Notes under the pieces: generated by a model | What the model was told of the DNA's origin: nothing | Database searches by the model: none | Seen by the model: the letters and a program-made list of their open reading frames with translations, nothing else | Made by a program: the position numbers and the translations under genes | Origin: RUG11462 sp045649405 | GTDB taxonomy: Bacteria > Bacillota > Clostridia > Oscillospirales > Acutalibacteraceae | Reading direction: 5' to 3' | NCBI GenBank assembly: GCA_045649405.1 | Contig: JAZRPW010000062.1 | Location: 1-10,125 of the forward strand | DNA: 10,125 bases | Shown here: positions 1-5,386 of the stretch, piece by piece | Layout of the letters: each line of letters starts with the position of its first letter | Position numbering within the stretch: position 1 is the first letter of the stretch

Positions 1-59
1 CCAACAATTAATGAAACTTTTTTTATCTCTCTCTTTTCAAAAATTTCATATTGATTCAT
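1..59 (-). CDS. Unidentified protein, N-terminal fragment (gene runs off the window)
   Basis: An ATG at 57-59 opens a frame that stays open to the window edge, giving 19 codons that begin MNQYEIFEKREIKKV. A GAGGAA ribosome binding site lies 8 nt upstream, inside the last codons of the nucleotidyltransferase-fold gene, whose stop codon is only 2 nt from this ATG. That spacing suggests translational coupling in the same operon. The visible residues carry no motif I recognise, so no function is offered. The evidence for a real gene is the start, the binding site and the spacing, not homology. Confidence 0.55.
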   Translation of the reverse strand, partial: MNQYEIFEKREIKKVSLIV

Positions 60-61
60 AA

Positions 62-1231
62 TCAATTTTCCTCAAAAAAATTAAGTTTTTTATACAAATT
101 AATTCTATCATAACTTGTTTTTGAAAGTTTTAATGGATTAATTTTTGGGCGTTTTCCAATCAAAGCCCTACAAACATATCTAACACCAATATAAAACGGT
201 GCAATCGGCAACAAAATTTTGTGTTTTTCACAAGGGCGCCATGACATTTTACAAAATTCAAATAAATTACCCATTGTTAATGCTGTGCTTCCATAATATT
301 TTTCTTGAGAAAGCCCGCCAAAATTACCACTTTCAAGAACATCAAACAATAACGAATCACATAATTCCTTATCTGCATCTTCAAAAAATTCAAAATAAGG
401 TGTTTCAAAATATTGATGTGAAATTTTCGCAACAACTTGAGCAATTAAATATATTCCACCTTTTTTAAAAACATCCAATATCTCACCTATATTATTAGCA
501 AAATCCTCACTAGAAATATAGGCAGCAAAATCATAAAATTGTCTAAGTCCAATTCCACCTTTTTGAATGTGATTAATTATGTGTAATAATAGTATTACTG
601 CATTTGCCACACAATTTGGACCTTCAAAACTATATTCATCAACATAATTTGTGTTTGTATTATTTATTGACTCTTTCAAAAAGTTGGATAAAAAAACAGA
701 ACATTCATTTTCAGGCATTTCCCAAAAATTTTTATGCATCTCAATTTCAACGCCATTACATTCATAGGCAAAATGCATATTGCCCTTTGTTGAAATAAGC
801 GTAAACCCGTTGTTTTTCAAAAGTAAATGTGCTTTTTTGAAGTCGAGCTCATCAACATAAAAATCAATGTCACCAAGTTCTCTTAACGATGAATTTTTAT
901 AGTAAGAAGCAATTGAAAGACCTTTAAAAACAAAATATTTAATTTGATTAGTTTCTAACAACTTAGTCAATTTCATTTGAACTGAAATGACGTTTTCGTT
1001 TAATGTCATTTTTCTACTTGCAAAATAAAGCCATTTTGAATACACTTCACTAGGAATATTAGAAGTATAATCTTTTAGTGCGTCAAAACATAACATATTA
1101 ACAGAATGTTTATCTGCTATATTAAATAGGTCGGCAAAATTCAACTCATTAAATTCAATTGATTTTTCTTGATTAGACAAAGAATTTTTTAACAAATTCA
1201 AAACAGTTTTTTGTTCAATAGTTAAATTCAT
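62..1231 (-). CDS. Nucleotidyltransferase family protein (NTP_transf_5-like)
   Basis: This 389-residue protein looks like a member of the uncharacterised nucleotidyltransferase family PF14907. The core signature is visible: a Lys-Gly pair (K103, G104) in YFVFKGLSIA, followed by LRELGDIDFYV, where D121 and D123 form the DxD metal-binding pair of the nucleotidyltransferase fold. A later VEIEMHKNFW strand (about 161-170) supplies the E-x-H typical of the family. The N-terminal ~95 residues and the C-terminal half are mostly helical, and I see no signal peptide or clear membrane segment. The substrate is unknown. Related genes often sit among surface-polysaccharide or peptide-modification genes, but nothing here shows that. 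The ATG start is supported by GGGAGG 8 nt upstream and a promoter beyond it. A further gene follows after 2 nt. Confidence 0.8.
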   Translation of the reverse strand: MNLTIEQKTVLNLLKNSLSNQEKSIEFNELNFADLFNIADKHSVNMLCFDALKDYTSNIPSEVYSKWLYFASRKMTLNENVISVQMKLTKLLETNQIKYFVFKGLSIASYYKNSSLRELGDIDFYVDELDFKKAHLLLKNNGFTLISTKGNMHFAYECNGVEIEMHKNFWEMPENECSVFLSNFLKESINNTNTNYVDEYSFEGPNCVANAVILLLHIINHIQKGGIGLRQFYDFAAYISSEDFANNIGEILDVFKKGGIYLIAQVVAKISHQYFETPYFEFFEDADKELCDSLLFDVLESGNFGGLSQEKYYGSTALTMGNLFEFCKMSWRPCEKHKILLPIAPFYIGVRYVCRALIGKRPKINPLKLSKTSYDRINLYKKLNFFEEN

Positions 1232-1255
1232 TTTATCGCCTCCCTACAATCATTT

Positions 1256-1284
1256 ATAATAACATATTTTCAAAAATAATACAA
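1256..1284 (-). promoter_or_regulatory. Promoter of the nucleotidyltransferase-family gene
   Basis: On the minus strand the -35 element TTGTAT (1279-1284) and the -10 element TATTAT (1256-1261) are separated by 17 nt. A TGT directly upstream of the -10 makes it an extended -10. The expected transcription start is near 1249, about 18 nt before the start codon. The -35 is weak (3 of 6 to consensus) and the -10 is good (5 of 6). Confidence 0.55.
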
Positions 1285-1318
1285 TATAATTTTAATATTA
1301 TTTTACCTAATAAAAACA

Positions 1319-1343
1319 AAAAAGCAGAAAAATTCTGCTTTTT
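1319..1343 (-). terminator. Intrinsic terminator after the small membrane protein gene
   Basis: An 11-bp perfect stem (1319-1329 with 1333-1343, core AGCAGAA/TTCTGCT) has a 3-base loop. On the minus strand it is followed by TTTGTTTTTATT. It lies 3 nt past the stop codon of the 93-aa gene. A T-run on the other side means it could also work on the plus strand, but no plus-strand gene is present. Confidence 0.8.
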
Positions 1344-1346
1344 CTT

Positions 1347-1628
1347 TTAAGCTATTTTATCAAACTCAATTACAACTGTCTTTTTTGTCGTTTTAGCGCT
1401 TTTTAATGCTCTAAACTCATCTAAATACTGATTAATTTTATAACCATAAAACTCAACAAAACCATAACCAGATGTCATCAACACCAATGAAATTGCAGCA
1501 TTTCTTACAAAATGTTGACCTTCAAAAATATTAAATAAAATAAACAAAATAGCACCAGTGACAAAAAAACAACCAAACATAATTCTAAACAATCTTAGCA
1601 AAACGATTTTTTCTTTTAATTCCTTCAT
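1347..1628 (-). CDS. Small two-helix membrane protein of unknown function (93 aa)
   Basis: The protein is 93 residues long, with a short charged N-terminus (MKELKEK), two hydrophobic stretches that look like membrane helices (about 13-34 and 41-63), and a basic C-terminal tail with a KSAKTTKK segment. I do not recognise the family. The start is taken at the ATG at 1626-1628 because AGGAGG (1638-1643) sits 9 nt upstream and an extended -10 promoter lies just beyond it. A longer reading from 1709 would begin inside the preceding terminator hairpin and would run through this promoter and binding site. The gene has its own promoter and terminator, so it is probably a single-gene transcript. Any enzymatic role is unlikely at this size, and its partner is unknown. 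Confidence 0.72.
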   Translation of the reverse strand: MKELKEKIVLLRLFRIMFGCFFVTGAILFILFNIFEGQHFVRNAAISLVLMTSGYGFVEFYGYKINQYLDEFRALKSAKTTKKTVVIEFDKIA

Positions 1629-1637
1629 ATTTGAACT

Positions 1638-1643
1638 CCTCCT
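1638..1643 (-). promoter_or_regulatory. Ribosome binding site that fixes the start of the 93-aa gene
   Basis: AGGAGG on the minus strand, 9 nt before the ATG at 1626-1628. It decides between this start and an upstream in-frame ATG at 1709, which lies in the terminator hairpin of the preceding gene. Confidence 0.85.
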
Positions 1644-1659
1644 TGTTCCTTCTATAGAA

Positions 1660-1688
1660 ATTATAACAAGAACTAAGTCCGATAAAAA
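1660..1688 (-). promoter_or_regulatory. Extended -10 promoter of the small membrane protein gene
   Basis: A perfect TATAAT (1660-1665) preceded by TGT (1666-1668) gives a consensus extended -10. The -35 region at 17-nt spacing is TTTTTA (1683-1688), a weak match, which is usual for extended -10 promoters. The start would fall near 1653, leaving a leader of about 25 nt that carries the AGGAGG site. Confidence 0.7.
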
Positions 1689-1692
1689 GGAC

Positions 1693-1727
1693 AAAGCAAC
1701 TATTCTCATAAAGAAAATAGTTGCTTT
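1693..1727 (-). terminator. Intrinsic terminator of the efp operon
   Basis: A 12-bp perfect stem (1693-1704 with 1716-1727, core AAGCAACTATT/AATAGTTGCTT) has an 11-nt apical region that can add two more pairs (1706-1707 with 1713-1714). It starts 11 nt past the stop codon of the zinc-ribbon gene. The downstream tract on the minus strand is GTCCTTTTTA, so the T-run is displaced by a few bases, but the stem is the strongest in this part of the window. Confidence 0.8.
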
Positions 1728-1738
1728 TTAAAACTAAA

Positions 1739-2116
1739 TTATTCTTCGTCTTCTTCAGTGACATCTAATCTCAATTCAGCACCACAATTTGTACATTCAA
1801 TAGTGCCATCAAGCATATCAATGCTAACAATCATAGATTCGTCACATTCAGGACAATTGATTTCATAAAGGTCGTCATCTTCATCGTCTTCTTCTGCTTC
1901 GAAGAGATAGTCTTCAACCTCTGCTAAATCTTCATCAACAGCATCAACTTGATCACAAACATCAACAACATCCAATTCAAGTTCAGACATTGCTTCAGCC
2001 ATTTCATCAAGTGTATCAATAATAGCATTCAAAAGCTTAACTGTTTTATCATTAGCATCAAGTTCAAGACCAGAAGCCAAACCTTTAAGATAAGCTACCT
2101 TCTCTGTAACTGTCAT
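1739..2116 (-). CDS. CD1247-type acidic protein with C-terminal zinc ribbon
   Basis: This 125-residue, very acidic protein has two parts. Residues 1-73 are helical and likely form a coiled coil (start MTVTEKVAYLKGLASGLELD). An Asp/Glu-rich linker (74-83) then leads to a zinc ribbon with CPEC (C88, C91) and CTNC (C108, C111), ending in TEEDEE. The N-terminal segment matches what I know as the CD1247 N-terminal domain, a clostridial family usually found right after efp. Its molecular function is unknown to me. The start codon lies 2 nt beyond the efp stop, and GGAGAG sits within the end of efp, so the two are co-transcribed and probably translationally coupled. A ribosome- or translation-linked role is an inference from that coupling only. 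A strong terminator follows. Confidence 0.85.
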   Translation of the reverse strand: MTVTEKVAYLKGLASGLELDANDKTVKLLNAIIDTLDEMAEAMSELELDVVDVCDQVDAVDEDLAEVEDYLFEAEEDDEDDDLYEINCPECDESMIVSIDMLDGTIECTNCGAELRLDVTEEDEE

Positions 2117-2118
2117 AA

Positions 2119-2676
2119 TTATGCTCTCTCCATATACTCGCCTGTACGAGTATCAATTCTAATTCTATCGCCTTCGTTAACAAACAAAGGAACTCTGATT
2201 TCAGCACCTGTTTCCAAAGTAGCTGGTTTTGTAGCGTTAGTAGCTGTGTCGCCTTTGATACCTGGTTCTGTTGCTGTGATATCAAGTTCAACAAATGTAG
2301 GTGGTTCAACACCAAATACTTTACCTTTGTAAGAAAGAACTTTACAAATCATTTCTTCTTTTACAAATTTAAAGTTATCACTCAATTCATCTTTTGAAAC
2401 TGGAATTGTATCATATGTTTCCATATCCATAAAATAATACAAGCCACCATCTTCATAAGAATATTGCATTTCTTTTCTCTCAACAAAAGCAGTTGGATAT
2501 TTATCAGTTGGGTTGAAAGTTTTTTCAACAACTGAACCTGCAATTACATCTCTGATTTTAGTTCTAACAAAAGCCGCACCTTTACCTGGTTTAACGTGTT
2601 GGAATTCAATTATTTGATAAACCTTTCCATCCATTTCAAAAGTTACGCCATTTCTAAAATCGCCTGCTGTTACCAT
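2119..2676 (-). CDS. efp: Elongation factor P
   Basis: EF-P binds the ribosome between the P and E sites and relieves stalling at consecutive prolines. The 185-residue length is standard. The N-terminal KOW-like domain contains the tip loop KPGKGAAFVRTK, with K32 at the position that is modified, or left bare, in bacterial EF-Ps. Two OB-fold domains follow (about 64-125 and 127-185), ending in the family signature GDRIRIDTRTGEYMERA. The ATG is preceded by GGAGG, and a promoter with good -35 and -10 elements lies upstream. No EF-P modification gene (YmfI-, EpmA- or EarP-like) is in the window, so the modification state cannot be told. The gene leads a two-gene unit with the zinc-ribbon protein downstream. 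Confidence 0.98.
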   Translation of the reverse strand: MVTAGDFRNGVTFEMDGKVYQIIEFQHVKPGKGAAFVRTKIRDVIAGSVVEKTFNPTDKYPTAFVERKEMQYSYEDGGLYYFMDMETYDTIPVSKDELSDNFKFVKEEMICKVLSYKGKVFGVEPPTFVELDITATEPGIKGDTATNATKPATLETGAEIRVPLFVNEGDRIRIDTRTGEYMERA

Positions 2677-2707
2677 AAATTTTTAACCTCCAAAAATTAT
2701 TAATTAT

Positions 2708-2736
2708 ATTTTATACCATATTACAAGATTTTTCAA
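2708..2736 (-). promoter_or_regulatory. Promoter of efp
   Basis: TTGAAA (2731-2736) and TAAAAT (2708-2713) on the minus strand are spaced exactly 17 nt apart. The -35 starts about 10 nt after the stop codon of the endonuclease IV-like gene, and no terminator separates them, so efp may also receive read-through from upstream. Confidence 0.7.
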
Positions 2737-2746
2737 GTGTTTTTTA

Positions 2747-3604
2747 CTAATCTTTGCAATCTTTATAGACTTTTTTCATAAATAATGCGTCTTCTGCCTG
2801 AGTTCCGGCAGATTCACAAATAAAATAAGGTGATAAATTCTTTTTTGCCACCAATTCAGCCAGTGGTTCAAAGTTAGGACCAAACACCTGATCTTCAAAA
2901 GTTAAATGCTTTTTCTCTCCCCCATTTTCTGTATATTCAATTTTAGAAAAATGAGAATGAAAGCAATTCAATTTTTCAAATCCAAGCTTGTTTTCAATAG
3001 AATCCAAAACAAATTCAAACTGTTCTTTGGTGTTAACGCCACCAAATGTTCTTGCATTTAAATGACCAAAATCAATACAAGGAATAAAACTTTCATCAAC
3101 CAAACAAAGTTCAAGTACCTCTTCAAGTGTACCTAGTTGATTAACTTTCCCCATAGTTTCTGGACAAATATGAATGTGAGATAAACCGTTCTCTTCTAAA
3201 GCATTTCTTGCAATTTTCAAAGTGTCTTTAGCAAGTTCCAAAGCTTCTTCACGGGTAATCTTAGAACAAGAACCAGAATGAACAATTATTCTATTAGCAC
3301 CAATCATATCAGCGGCTTTTGCGCTTTGCAAAATGTAATCAACAGATTTTAGTCTCTTTTCTTTTTCAACAGAAGAAAGCGAAATATAATAAGGTGCGTG
3401 CAAAGATGTTATGATACCATATTCTTCAGCATTTTTTCTATATAACGCAGCATTTTCTGCAGATACATTTACACCTCTACCACATTGATACTCGTAAATA
3501 TCAAGCCCCATTTCAAAAACATACTTTGGAGCAGTTGCAGTTGATTTGTAACCCATTGTTTTAAATGAATCTGAATTTCCTGCAGGTCCAAACAAAGCAC
3601 CCAT
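2747..3604 (-). CDS. Endonuclease IV-like TIM-barrel protein (AP endonuclease family 2)
   Basis: This 285-residue protein resembles the xylose isomerase-like TIM barrels that include endonuclease IV (Nfo), which cuts DNA at abasic sites with a three-metal centre. Most Nfo ligands have counterparts here: H69 (in LHAPY, with Y72), H109 (IIVHSG), E149 (CPETMGK), D178 and H181 (CIDFGHLN), H216 (CFHSHFS), H233 and E264 (ICES). The Nfo Asp in the DRH motif (D229 in E. coli) appears to be K231 in KKH. The N-terminus (MGALFGPAGN) also differs from classical Nfo. It may be a divergent AP endonuclease or a sugar-phosphate isomerase-like enzyme. The ATG lies 3 nt after the yqeG stop and uses a GAGGTGAT ribosome binding site made from the last codons of yqeG, so translation is probably coupled. 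Confidence 0.8.
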   Translation of the reverse strand: MGALFGPAGNSDSFKTMGYKSTATAPKYVFEMGLDIYEYQCGRGVNVSAENAALYRKNAEEYGIITSLHAPYYISLSSVEKEKRLKSVDYILQSAKAADMIGANRIIVHSGSCSKITREEALELAKDTLKIARNALEENGLSHIHICPETMGKVNQLGTLEEVLELCLVDESFIPCIDFGHLNARTFGGVNTKEQFEFVLDSIENKLGFEKLNCFHSHFSKIEYTENGGEKKHLTFEDQVFGPNFEPLAELVAKKNLSPYFICESAGTQAEDALFMKKVYKDCKD

Positions 3605-3607
3605 TAT

Positions 3608-4102
3608 CTAATCACCTCTTTTGTAATTTTTCTTCAAAATATTTTCAATTTTTCTTTTAAACCTAAAAGTCCAACCATCTTCGATTTTGATATAATCAAG
3701 CCAAATTGTGTTAATACCAGCAAGGTTGCCGCCTAAAATATCAGTAAAAATTTGGTCACCAACAAGTGCAACTTCATCTTTTTTGAAACCCAATTTTTTA
3801 ACAGCTTTTGAAATTTTAAAAGGCAATGGTTTCATCGATAAATAGAAATATGGTAAATTAACATTTTCAGCAAACTTTGTTAATCTCTTAGGTTTAGCAT
3901 TTGACAAAAGGTGCAAATCAATACCATTTGATTTCATCATTTCAATCCATTCCAAAACTCCGTCAACAGGAAAATCAGTATGAAAAATGCAAAGAGTATT
4001 ATCTGCATCAAGCAACAAAGCTTTAATATTATTCTTTTTCAAAAAATCAACATCAATTGAAAAAATATTTTTTAAATAAAAACTTGGTTTAAAAATTCTC
4101 AT
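3608..4102 (-). CDS. yqeG: YqeG-family HAD-IIIA phosphatase
   Basis: This 164-residue haloacid dehalogenase-superfamily protein has all four HAD motifs: motif I DADNT (nucleophile D32, D34), motif II LLSNAK (S67), motif III lysine in KPLPFK (K91 or K96), and motif IV GDQIFTD (D116, D121). It fits the YqeG family in length and in the conserved DGWTFRFKRKIE tail. Family members are predicted phosphatases whose substrate is not well established. In Bacillus, yqeG sits by the GTPase gene yqeH, but here it is followed directly by an endonuclease IV-like gene. The ATG is preceded by AAGGAA 7 nt upstream. There is no space for a promoter between this start and the terminator-like hairpin 22 nt upstream, so expression probably depends on read-through from rpsU. 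Confidence 0.92.
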   Translation of the reverse strand: MRIFKPSFYLKNIFSIDVDFLKKNNIKALLLDADNTLCIFHTDFPVDGVLEWIEMMKSNGIDLHLLSNAKPKRLTKFAENVNLPYFYLSMKPLPFKISKAVKKLGFKKDEVALVGDQIFTDILGGNLAGINTIWLDYIKIEDGWTFRFKRKIENILKKNYKRGD

Positions 4103-4124
4103 AATAATTTCCTTAAAAATTAAA

Positions 4125-4148
4125 AACGGACATTAAAAAATGTCCGTT
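4125..4148 (-). terminator. Intrinsic terminator or attenuator between rpsU and yqeG
   Basis: A 9-bp perfect stem, AACGGACAT/ATGTCCGTT (4125-4133 with 4140-4148), has a 6-base loop and is followed on the minus strand by TTTAATTTTT. It lies about 60 nt after the rpsU stop and 22 nt before the yqeG start. With no visible promoter for yqeG behind it, it is likely an incomplete terminator that lowers yqeG expression relative to rpsU. Confidence 0.8.
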
Positions 4149-4170
4149 AATAAATCAAAAAATACAACAC

Positions 4171-4214
4171 AAATACAATTCGGACAGAATATGTATAAAA
4201 TCCGAATTATTTGT
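4171..4214 (-). repeat. Inverted repeat spanning the rpsU stop codon
   Basis: AATTCGGA (4177-4184) pairs with TCCGAATT (4201-4208) across a 16-base loop. The pairing can extend through AAATA/TATTT on the outer sides with a 2-nt bulge, giving a long stem that contains the rpsU stop codon (4207-4209). No T-run follows, so it is not a classical terminator. It may protect the 3' end of the rpsU mRNA or act with the downstream hairpin. Confidence 0.65.
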
Positions 4215-4383
4215 ATTTTCTTTTACGAGCTGCTTCAGATTTTTTCTTTCTTTTTACTGAAGGTTTCTCATAGTGTTCTCTTTTACGAACTTCTTGAATA
4301 ACGCCATCTCTTACAGTCGCTCTTTTGAAACGTCTGAGTGCATTTTCCAATGATTCATTTTCTTTAATACGAACCTGACTCAC
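4207..4383 (-). CDS. rpsU: 30S ribosomal protein S21
   Basis: This is a 58-residue small-subunit ribosomal protein, highly basic, which binds near the 3' end of 16S rRNA on the platform and is implicated in initiation. The sequence is typical of the family: it starts MSQVRIKENESLENALRRF, has a central VRDGVIQEVRKREHYEKPS, and ends in a lysine/arginine-rich tail KRKKKSEAARKRKYK. It uses a GTG start (minus strand of 4381-4383). No ATG is available nearby, and GGAGGGAGGG lies 6 nt upstream. A consensus promoter drives it. In many Firmicutes rpsU is followed by yqeY, but here the next gene after two hairpins is yqeG. Confidence 0.96.
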   Translation of the reverse strand: MSQVRIKENESLENALRRFKRATVRDGVIQEVRKREHYEKPSVKRKKKSEAARKRKYK

Positions 4384-4389
4384 TTTAAT

Positions 4390-4414
4390 CCCTCCCTCCG
4401 CCTTTAGCAGGGGT
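4390..4414 (-). promoter_or_regulatory. rpsU leader with duplicated Shine-Dalgarno and possible masking hairpin
   Basis: The ribosome binding region GGAGGGAGGG (4390-4399) offers two overlapping Shine-Dalgarno cores and supports the GTG start 6 nt away. Just upstream, CCCCTGC (minus strand, about 4408-4414) can pair imperfectly with GCGGAGGG across a 5-base loop (four pairs including one G-U, a mismatch, then two pairs), partly covering the distal core. The patch is GC-rich compared with its surroundings. The binding site is certain. The hairpin is only a possibility. Confidence 0.6.
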
Positions 4415-4428
4415 ATTTTTACTAAATT

Positions 4429-4457
4429 ATTATAACACTATTGAATAGTGTTGTCAA
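4429..4457 (-). promoter_or_regulatory. Consensus promoter of rpsU
   Basis: TTGACA (4452-4457) and TATAAT (4429-4434) are perfect sigma-A hexamers separated by exactly 17 nt. Transcription should begin near 4422, giving a leader of about 39 nt. The -35 begins 9 nt after the stop codon of the GH5 gene, so the promoter sits directly at the end of the preceding operon. Confidence 0.92.
4434..4452 (-). promoter_or_regulatory. Palindrome filling the rpsU promoter spacer (candidate operator)
   Basis: AACACTATTCAATAGTGTT is a perfect 9+1+9 inverted repeat that covers the whole 17-nt spacer plus one base of each hexamer. A second inverted repeat, GTGTTG-A-CAACAC (4448-4460), overlaps it and covers the -35. 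The placement is that of an operator for a dimeric repressor. In RNA from the upstream operon the same sequence could fold as an 8-bp hairpin followed by ATAATAATTT, a weak terminator. The sequence does not show which role is real. Confidence 0.65.
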
Positions 4458-4465
4458 CACATTTT

Positions 4466-5386
4466 TTAATCATTTAATAATGCGTCAATTAAATGTTGTT
4501 TTGGCTCTCCATCTTTTGTGTAAATACCAAAGTTTCTGTTGAACTCCCAATATGTCCAAGAGTAACCTAATTTTTCGCAAGTTTCTCTTACACATTTAGT
4601 CCATGCAGCCACTTCACTTAACTCGTTAAAAAACGGAAGCGCTCCAAATTCGCCAAGATTCATTCTAATGCCATTGTTTCTTCTTTGGAAGTTCTTTGCA
4701 TGCGCAATGAATCTTGCCATAACAAATTCTTTATCATCATCGGTGCCGTACCAATGCACGCCTCTTGAATCTTTCATTGTTTCAGACCAATAAGCACCTT
4801 GATGAGTAAAATCAAATGGGTCATAAAAATGAAATGTTGCAATCAAATTATCATCTTCTGGTAATTTCAAATTATCAAGTGCAACAAGACCAGAGTAATC
4901 AATACCACAAACCATAACAGTTCTTGTTGGGTTTGTTTTTCTAATTACAGCCAAAGCTTCTTCTTGGACTTCATTCCACTCTTCAGGAGTTGTTCTCCAA
5001 GTTGGCTCATTCATAACCTCAAAAATCAACTTCTCAGAATAATCTTTGAATCTCTCGCCTACTTGTTCCCAAATTGCAAACAATTTTTTACTGTATTTTC
5101 TTGGTTCATCCATTGCTTCTCTAAAATGATGAACGTTAAGAACAACTTCAAGACCAAGGTCCAAAAATCTCTTTACAGTTTTCTCAACTTCATCAAAGAA
5201 ATTTTCATCGATTTTAAAACCGTTCTCGTCATCTGTCCACCAAGACCATTTTACAGGCAAACGGACATGATCGAATCCGAGATTTTTTATTGTATCGTAA
5301 TACCAATCTTGAATTGGATTAACAAAAGGTTGATTTTTATCAAAATCCAACTCAAGATGGTCGCCAATATTTATTCCACGTTTCAT
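4466..5386 (-). CDS. Glycoside hydrolase family 5 (cellulase-like), cytoplasmic
   Basis: This 306-residue protein has the GH5 (clan A) TIM-barrel signatures in order: R42 in HVRLPV, the His pair H86-H87 in NVHHF, the acid/base E127 in FEVMNEP, H186 and Y188 in FHFYDP, the nucleophile E246 in MNLGEFGA, and W280 in TYWEF. It should hydrolyse beta-1,4-linked glucans, mannans or related oligosaccharides by a retaining mechanism. The exact substrate cannot be told. It begins MKRGINIGDH with no signal peptide, membrane segment or carbohydrate-binding module, so it probably acts inside the cell on imported oligosaccharides. Its ATG overlaps the leuS stop by one base (TAATG), with GGTG upstream, so translation is coupled to leuS. 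It is the last gene of the operon. No good terminator follows, only the palindrome in the rpsU promoter. Confidence 0.93.
   Translation of the reverse strand: MKRGINIGDHLELDFDKNQPFVNPIQDWYYDTIKNLGFDHVRLPVKWSWWTDDENGFKIDENFFDEVEKTVKRFLDLGLEVVLNVHHFREAMDEPRKYSKKLFAIWEQVGERFKDYSEKLIFEVMNEPTWRTTPEEWNEVQEEALAVIRKTNPTRTVMVCGIDYSGLVALDNLKLPEDDNLIATFHFYDPFDFTHQGAYWSETMKDSRGVHWYGTDDDKEFVMARFIAHAKNFQRRNNGIRMNLGEFGALPFFNELSEVAAWTKCVRETCEKLGYSWTYWEFNRNFGIYTKDGEPKQHLIDALLND

Noticed and set aside
1629..1709. N-terminal extension of the small membrane protein by 27 residues from an ATG at 1707-1709
   Set aside because: It would start inside the terminator hairpin of the preceding gene and cover the promoter. 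The ATG at 1626-1628 has a perfect AGGAGG.
2085..2315. 76-residue minus-strand frame within efp
   Set aside because: It is a shifted frame over conserved efp codons, with leucine- and glutamine-rich nonsense composition. It is not a separate gene or a frameshifted copy.
1949..2332. 127-residue open frame on the plus strand
   Set aside because: It is antisense across two well-identified genes (efp and the zinc-ribbon gene). The frame is a by-product of their codon use.
4434..4452. Assignment of the rpsU palindrome to a named regulator (NrdR, LexA, Fur/PerR, CodY or CIRCE)
   Set aside because: None fits. The arms recall NrdR boxes but the length is off by one and the site is single, and the other consensus sequences do not match.
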